The translations under genes and the position numbers were made by a program. Source: Fragilaria crotonensis (lineage: Eukaryota > Bacillariophyta > Fragilariophyceae > Fragilariales > Fragilariaceae). From it: a DNA stretch of 64,000 nt. The notes under the pieces were generated by a model. It did not search any database and was not told the origin of the DNA. It saw only the letters and a program-made list of their open reading frames with translations. This document shows, piece by piece, positions 57,685 to 64,000 of this stretch (positions are counted from its first letter, which is position 1; every line of letters begins with the position of its first letter). Where the stretch lies: NCBI GenBank assembly GCA_022925895.1, contig JAKSYS010000049.1, forward strand, positions 1 through 64,000, in the 5' to 3' direction.

Positions 57685-58246
57685 TAAAAGAAAAGATACA
57701 GTATTGGCGTCTACCGTCGTGGATCATACTCTACCTCTCCTTCCGTCCGTTCGTCAACCAAAGTTTCTGTGAGTCACGGTTCGGTTCTCTTCGCACGATT
57801 GAGTCACGCTTCGCGTTCGCGTTCGTAAGTGTTTGCGTCATTGTTCTTCGGTCATTGTCGGATGTTCCGCGGACACATAAATGGGAAGCACAATCGCCAG
57901 CCGACATCACAAGAGAACACAAACTGGTGCATCATCAAATCTACATTTTACATGCTTTATATTTCATTATATTCATCTGGGATTCAGTATCTTTCAACCA
58001 ACCATTCTACCATGGGATTCTGAAGAACTAACAAAAGAACAATCAAGGAACAACCAGAGAACAGAGAGAACAAGGAAAGTGCAGCTTCAGAGCTCTCATT
58101 CAGTCATTCCAATTTCATTTTCTGCATGTTTTATACATCTCACAATTAGTAAAACAAATTTCTACCAAAGAGTACAAACGCTCCTGCGATAACTAATTCG
58201 TCGTTAGCCCTTGTTTGCAGTCTCAAACACTGCGAATAAAACTTTA
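57685..58246 (+). repeat. 3' LTR of Copia-A copy 2
   Basis: Near-identical to 51626-52190, slightly shorter, followed by GGAGG, after which Copia-C leader sequence resumes. Confidence 0.95.
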
Positions 58247-61200
58247 GGAGGTCATAGTCCGTTGCTCTTACGTGATACGTTTGCTACGCTTGCGGAACAT
58301 ACGGCGGAACTCATACAGAAGTCTACGCCGAGACCCTGACCGAACCTCGACATAAAAACCAAAAGCGGCTGGAAAAGCTCTATCGGATTTTTACGCGAAA
58401 AATGGGAAGCGCCGGGGAGGTTTTGCAGCTCAATGACTGTTTTCTCGTCAATCTCGACATAGAAGACAGCCCTTCCGCAGAGGTCCCGCTATCTGAAATC
58501 TATGATTTAGTGACATCTACCCTCTACGATAACTACCGCGAAGCTATTCAAAAATCGATTCTCCAGATCCTTGAGGATACGATGTGGATCAACGACGCTA
58601 TGCTCGACGAGTTCCAAAATGCAAATTTTGGAATTTTCGATGTCCGAACGGATGGGACTGTCGTATCTTTGCGTGCCGCTGGGCTACAACGACTCGCGAC
58701 CCAAGCCATCGCGAATCGTGGCCTCCCTATCATGGCACTTCAGATTCCACTTTTGATCCGGTTCAAGTCGCCAGACAAACCTCTGCCTACTTCATCCCAA
58801 GCATCAACACCATCTGTGCCCGTTCGTACCGGTCCACCATCGAATGTATCCGAGGCCGAACTCCTTGATCAAGTCTCCGAGCTACCTGGTATCTCCCCGG
58901 TGTTCCAACAACCGACTCGTGTCATTGGATTTGGAAATTTGGGAGAAACAAGTGCTGAAACCATGTCAGCTCCAGGTATAACAACTGGACCCATCCTCCG
59001 CAATGAACCTGAATCAGGTCCTCGCAGGGATCCTAGCTCTGTCCCGGGTACCGTTCCGACTTTTCGAGGCAACCCAATCGATATGGACCGGCGCTCTACA
59101 AACCCTTTGAGTTCCAATCCTCGTGGCGGCGGGCGTGATTATGACCCTTTTGATGTTGGTCGTCCCCCAGGAAATCCCACTTCAACGCGCCGTGGTCTCC
59201 TCTTCGACCATACTGCTGAACAAACGCCGCACGCTCGTACACCAACGCGGTCGCACCCATACAGCGATGAAGTCACTTTCGGAGCTGAGACTTTTCAAGA
59301 GTACATGTCTCAATTCCAGTTCTCAGAAGTGAAGTACAAAGATTTTCGAAAGGCGGTCATCCCCAAGTTTGATGCCAGCAAGAATGATTCATTCGTTCAT
59401 TGGTATAAACTCCTGGTGTCAACCTGCCTACAATGGGGTGTGTGGTGCCCACCGTATGAGTCAGTCGAAGAGGACAATGTCTATGGTTGTTGGTGGATGA
59501 TGCTACCACAGTCAGTCCGGGACCAGAAGTCTTTTATGGGACATCTGCTTTATAGCCTCCTAATCAAACCTGAAACTTTTCCAGCCAATTCTCGTGAATT
59601 GGAGGCCGTCGAGGGTTCGACAGCAAACGCCGGATACAACGCGATCTATAACATCCTTCGCATGCATCATCCCATCCTACATTCAGTTTATTCAACGGCA
59701 AATGAAATCCCTCGACACCGTCGCTCCGAAACTTTCAGTCTTTATCTTCGGCGCCTACAAGAGTTCATCGCTCGAGAACGTTTGGCCTCTCGGACCTACA
59801 CGGAGTCCGAAGCGTTAGATTTGGCGGTGCGAAACATCTCCACTGAATGGCGCAGCGACTTTCGTCGCCTTGTTGAACGCGATAAATCTTCTGGCAAGGG
59901 AGGTACCCTCCCATTCAAGTTGGCTTTGCCGCAAATCGCCACCACTTTTGTCGAGTACGCTGATGAGATCGGCCGCGAAGCGCCGGGATCTCGAATCTCT
60001 TCGTCAGCCACCCGCTCCTCCCCGACCGCCATCATGCGTCGTTTGGAGACTACTCATGAAGAAGAAGAAATAGACGGCGCCTTCATGCTAGAGGACGATG
60101 TGGATCTCATTGTGAATGCAATCGCCCAAACGCAACAGTCCAGTGCTGTATGCGTCGGTTGCCAACAACCGGGACATACATTGACGGAATGTAACCGTTT
60201 TGTCGATTACATTGTGGCGGAATCTCTCGCTCAACGCCACCCGGCTCTACGTGCCCAGATTGCGAATTCGCACTCGCATTTCCGCAGCCGTCTAAATGCT
60301 GTGAATGCTCGCGCTCGTATGACCCCTCATCCACCTGCAACTCGGACCATTCGCAGCCTCCAAATGTCTCCTTCCACTCCCAGCGATTCTCCTGTTGATG
60401 CTTCCCCACCGCCTCCGGCCATCGACGAAGATTCCGCGGACCTCGGGTATCGTCAACATTCCATTTATATCACCGGTGATGATTGCTCCGATGATTTTGA
60501 GTCCTGTTTTTCGCATCTTTCCGTCCACTCAGTCCACATCCTCGGTGTTGATGACTCCAGCCCGATTTCTGCCGAAACAGTGACTCTTCCTGAGATCTCC
60601 CCCCTCGAGTCTTTTTCCATTCGTCGCCTGGCTGAAACCTATGATGCCGAAACCGCATCGGTCTTCGCTCACGCCGACAATGGTTCTATGGCTTGTACCG
60701 TGCAAGACGCTAAGCTACTCTTTGCATATCGTCCGCTCGCGAAACCCAGCGTCCGCCTCTTCGACGCAGGTAACCATGTACACCGTCCCCTTGGTGTCGG
60801 GTTCCTATGTATCCCTACCGATGCTCGTGGAATTGGGGGAGCCCCTCAGTTCGTGTTCATACGAACTTTCCACACTCCCACGATTCCCGGAGTAATTATT
60901 TCACATTCTGCGATTTCCAAGCAGCTTGGCACTTCCGGTTACCGCCTGTCAAGTAACTTCGACACTGCTGGGTTCATTCATTTCCCACATCGTCTACGAA
61001 ACTGCCAGGATGTTTACATAACCATCCAACCTATTTCGCAGCGTGGTGGTCTGACGTTCACCGAGGCTTTGATTTTACCCACCGATGACCAACATTCAGC
61101 CCCCGTTCCACCATGGCCGACTCGTGTTCATCGCTTGTGTTCCGATCATTCGCCGGATCCCTTGAAATCAGACATCGTCGATCCTACGGATGGTATGCAT

Positions 61201-64000
61201 TGCAAGGCATGTCACGAACCAGCACCTATTGTGTCCGACGCAATTTCGTGCCGGAGCTGTAACCTGAAAAATCCCACCCCCCCGGATTTTCGGTAGGCCC
61301 ATTGTCAGGTTTACCCTCTGACAATAATGGGCCTACACCAAATGGGTGCGAGACGATCGCCGAAGATGATCCGATCATCTCATCGTCCTCGCAGGAAACA
61401 GTGGCGACCCCGGGTATGACGACGCCGTCGTCAGACTCACCCCTGTCAAATGACCTTGTTCCACCGGCGTCGGTCCAACGTGATCTCACGATGAGTGAAT
61501 ATGAGACCCTACCGAAAGAAGGTTGTGGCGATGGTATCATCTTTCCATATGATAACTTTGCTGTGCGTTCTCTATCCCGATCAGCCCTACGAATGTTGTG
61601 GCATCAGCGGCTGGGACATCTCAATTTCCGTCGGCTCTCCACAATGCACCGCTTCGTAAAAGGGATGCCCGAGTTCACCATTCCAAATGCACTCGAGGAA
61701 TGCCCAATAAGCCTTGCCGCCAAGCTCCGCAAACAACCATCTGGCACTAATACGACTATGCGTTCCAGCATCTGCAATCAAGGAATATCAATCGATTTCG
61801 GTTTCATGGTTCAAAAGAGTGGTGACAAGAAACGACACCACAATCTAGTCGGTCTGAACGGCGAAACGTGTTATGTCTTGATAACGGATCATTTCAGTGG
61901 TCGCCTGTACGGTCGCGCATTCGCTTCGAAAGCCCCTCCGGTAGACTGGGTCAACAACTGGTTGGCCAACAACGCACCAAGTTGCCCAAATAAATATGTT
62001 CGAATGGACGGAGGGGGAGAACTTGGGAGGAGTCGAGACATTCATCGCATTTTCTCGAACTTCGGTTACACTGTGGAGCTAACGGGTCCAGATTCTTCGA
62101 ATCAAAACGGCCCAGGAGAACGACCTCATCAAACAATTGGAGACGCGCTTCGGGCTATGTTGTCAGGCGCAAACCTTCAACCAAATTTCTGGCCTTACGC
62201 GTTCTACCATTATGTGCGTTTATACAACTTCGTACCGCACGGCACTCGACCTTCGAGTCCGTATGAGATGTGTGGCTCCGATCTTCCAAATTTGTCCAAA
62301 CTGCGAACCTTTGGATGTCGTGTGCATGTCCGGCCCACTACCGCTCGTGTTGGTAAACTTGTGCCGAACTCTCGACTCGGCATATTTTTGGGATATTCGC
62401 GGTCGTTAAAGATCCTGTATTACTACGATATGGAGAGCGCTATGGTGAAGACTGCCACACACGCCCGCTTTGATGAAGGAATGAACGATATGGTCGAAAA
62501 GCCCCCTCCAAACGTCCAAATCCTTCGTCAGCTAAATCATGACGGAACTCATGCCCCCGAGAAAATGGAGTTATCACCCCTGGACCTCAGTGTCTCCGAC
62601 GATCCATTCGATCGCCTCGATGCGTTGGTTCCAGCGATCATATGCGACCACCCTACACTTGGTTTCGAGATTGCTGAATGTCATATCCGAAAACGGGCAT
62701 ACATTTCCAGTATTGCGCCGCATACTTCTGCGAGTCGGATCAAGAATGCCCGTCGGAAATACACCGGATCCTTCATTGTGTCTGTCAACGATACACCCAT
62801 TTTCACCGCCGAATCCGCTGTAGTAGCTCTGACGGCCGCTGCTTCTTCCGACGATACCTCGTTTCGCATTGTCTTTGCGCCCGAGCGCTATATACCTATT
62901 GCAGATCGTCGACATGATTCAGCACTTCACCTCTCCGTTGATCAACTTCGAGTCATCAGTTCAATCCTTGCGGACTCTGCCTCGGACGATAGTAATTCCC
63001 CCTTTGATGTTTCCGGCCTTGTCTTACGATCCCTCAACACGACAAGTCATGGCACACCCGAAGAGCAAGCCATTGGTAGTTTCACACGGAAGAAACTCAT
63101 GCGTCTATCGAATTGGAACGAATGGCAGGATGGGGAATTCAAACAATTGGACTCCATGGAAAGGCAAAACATGTACGGCAAACCCTGTTTTCCCCCGAAG
63201 GACGCCATCATCCTTCGCCAGCACTGGAATTATTCTCTTAAGGCCGATGGTACACGAAAGGCTCGTAATTGTTGTGATGGATCCCCTCGCGCTGCTCCTC
63301 AACTCAAGTTGGCGAATACCTATTCATCTTGTATTGAGCAACCCTGCATGCGATTGTTCTTTGCTCTTTGTGCTCACGAAGGCTTCATCAGCCTCAAGGT
63401 CGATGCGACGAATGCTTACGCAAACTCACCTCCCCCGGACCAACCAACATTCGTCTACATAGACGACCAATATGCAGATTGGTACCTGGCCCGACATGGT
63501 ATCGTTTTATCACGCGACATGGTCCTTCCGGTTCAACATGCGTTGCAAGGTCACCCCGAATCCGGTGCTCTTTGGGAAAAGTTCGTTAATAGCGTTATCG
63601 CCCGTCATGGTTTCAAGGCTACGGTTCATGAACGAAGTCTCTATCAAGGCATCTACAAAGGACACCGTATGCTAATCTGTCGCCAAGTCGACGATATGGC
63701 AATCGGCTGCGCCGACCCCGACGCCATTCGTGATCTCGTACGTACCATCTGCAGCGAAGATGGCATCGATCTACGAGATGAAGGGATCCTCGACTCTTTC
63801 AATGGTGTCGATGTCGAACAAACAGATCGGTACATCAAGATATCATGTGAGACATATATTGATAAGTTGTTGACCCACTATGGATGGTCCGCCGTTGGAT
63901 CACGAGACACCGATGCGAAGCCCATTGAACCCCTCTCGTCATCAACGTTGCAGCAGATGTTCGCTGATTACGAGACCTCCCCGGATGCTGACACTCCAGA

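Larger units (their letters stand above)
51626..58246 (+). mobile_element. Ty1/Copia retrotransposon, Copia-A copy 2 (fossil)
   Basis: Second full-length copy of the element at 28526, nearly identical over 6.6 kb. LTRs are 51626-52190 and 57685-58246, with GGAGG duplications (51621-51625, 58247-58251). Parts follow the same order: gag (about 52328-53530), protease (about 53930), integrase (about 54610-55380), reverse transcriptase (about 56100-57000) and RNase H (about 57140-57655). The coding region is broken in several places, though less than in copy 1. LTR agreement indicates a recent insertion. It is nested in the leader of Copia-C. Confidence 0.95.
51207..64000 (+). mobile_element. Ty1/Copia retrotransposon, Copia-C, 5' portion (fossil; runs off window)
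   Basis: A third Copia type. A likely 5' LTR (51207-51521) starts TGTTAACAGC and ends CTCA, followed by GGTTATGAGCCC as a possible primer-binding site; its start folds as AGCGGAGC/GCTCCGCT. The leader is split by Copia-A copy 2 with GGAGG duplications. Gag and protease lie at 58402-61296, with a CCHC knuckle CVGCQQPGHTLTEC near 60160 and a protease-like ADNGSMAC near 60673. Integrase (about 61560-62400) and reverse transcriptase (from about 63330) follow. The rest, including the 3' LTR, lies beyond the window, so intactness and age cannot be judged; it predates Copia-A copy 2. Confidence 0.8.

Noticed and set aside
1-64000. CRISPR arrays, operons or ribosome-binding sites
   Set aside because: Spliced genes, LTR elements and plastid targeting show a eukaryotic nuclear genome; no regularly spaced repeats were seen.

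Overview
The window is nuclear DNA of a photosynthetic stramenopile, most probably a diatom. Three things point there: a peroxidase with a signal peptide and a phenylalanine-led transit start (diatom plastid bipartite targeting), a fossil of Pro-Ser-Asp 'PSDxPS' repeats typical of diatom surface proteins, and several Ty1/Copia elements of the kind common in diatoms. The region is gene-poor and crowded with transposons. Only three host genes look intact: APC1 (21063-26253, minus), NUP93 (46207-48534, plus) and a plastid ascorbate-peroxidase-like enzyme (48600-49613, minus).

Layout. 1-5640: GTAC-rich intergenic DNA with four non-autonomous inverted-repeat elements and one palindromic repeat cluster. 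5756-8071: a decayed Crypton (tyrosine recombinase plus GCR1_C-like domain, plus strand). 8339-12929: a decayed minus-strand element coding a FEN/XPG-type nuclease joined to a C2CH (THAP-like) finger, followed by a DDE_Tnp_4-like transposase; this is the most unusual item here. 13089-14499: a 1.4-kb inverted-repeat element. 14500-21000: anonymous and fossil DNA with a solo Copia LTR, a TTAA-flanked piggyBac-like element and a gag-like relic. 21063-26253: APC1, with a partial duplication beyond its 3' end. 26710-36738: a pogo-like DDE_1 transposon split by a whole-length Copia copy (Copia-A, 28526-35151). 36747-36918: a small MITE with TGACGTCA in both arms. 36973-43479: a second Copia type with short LTRs. 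44041-44810: a Harbinger-like non-autonomous element with TTA duplications. 46207-49613: NUP93 and the peroxidase, tail to tail. 50641-51058: PSD-repeat fossil. 51207-64000: a third Copia type running off the window, its leader split by a second Copia-A copy (51626-58246).

Two compositional signals cut across the annotation. Host intergenic DNA, including the flanks of all three host genes, is packed with the palindrome GTAC. The Copia-A body is almost free of CpG over hundreds of bases, while its LTRs are rich in CpG.

All calls come from reading the sequence. No database search was run, and family names rest on recognised motifs.
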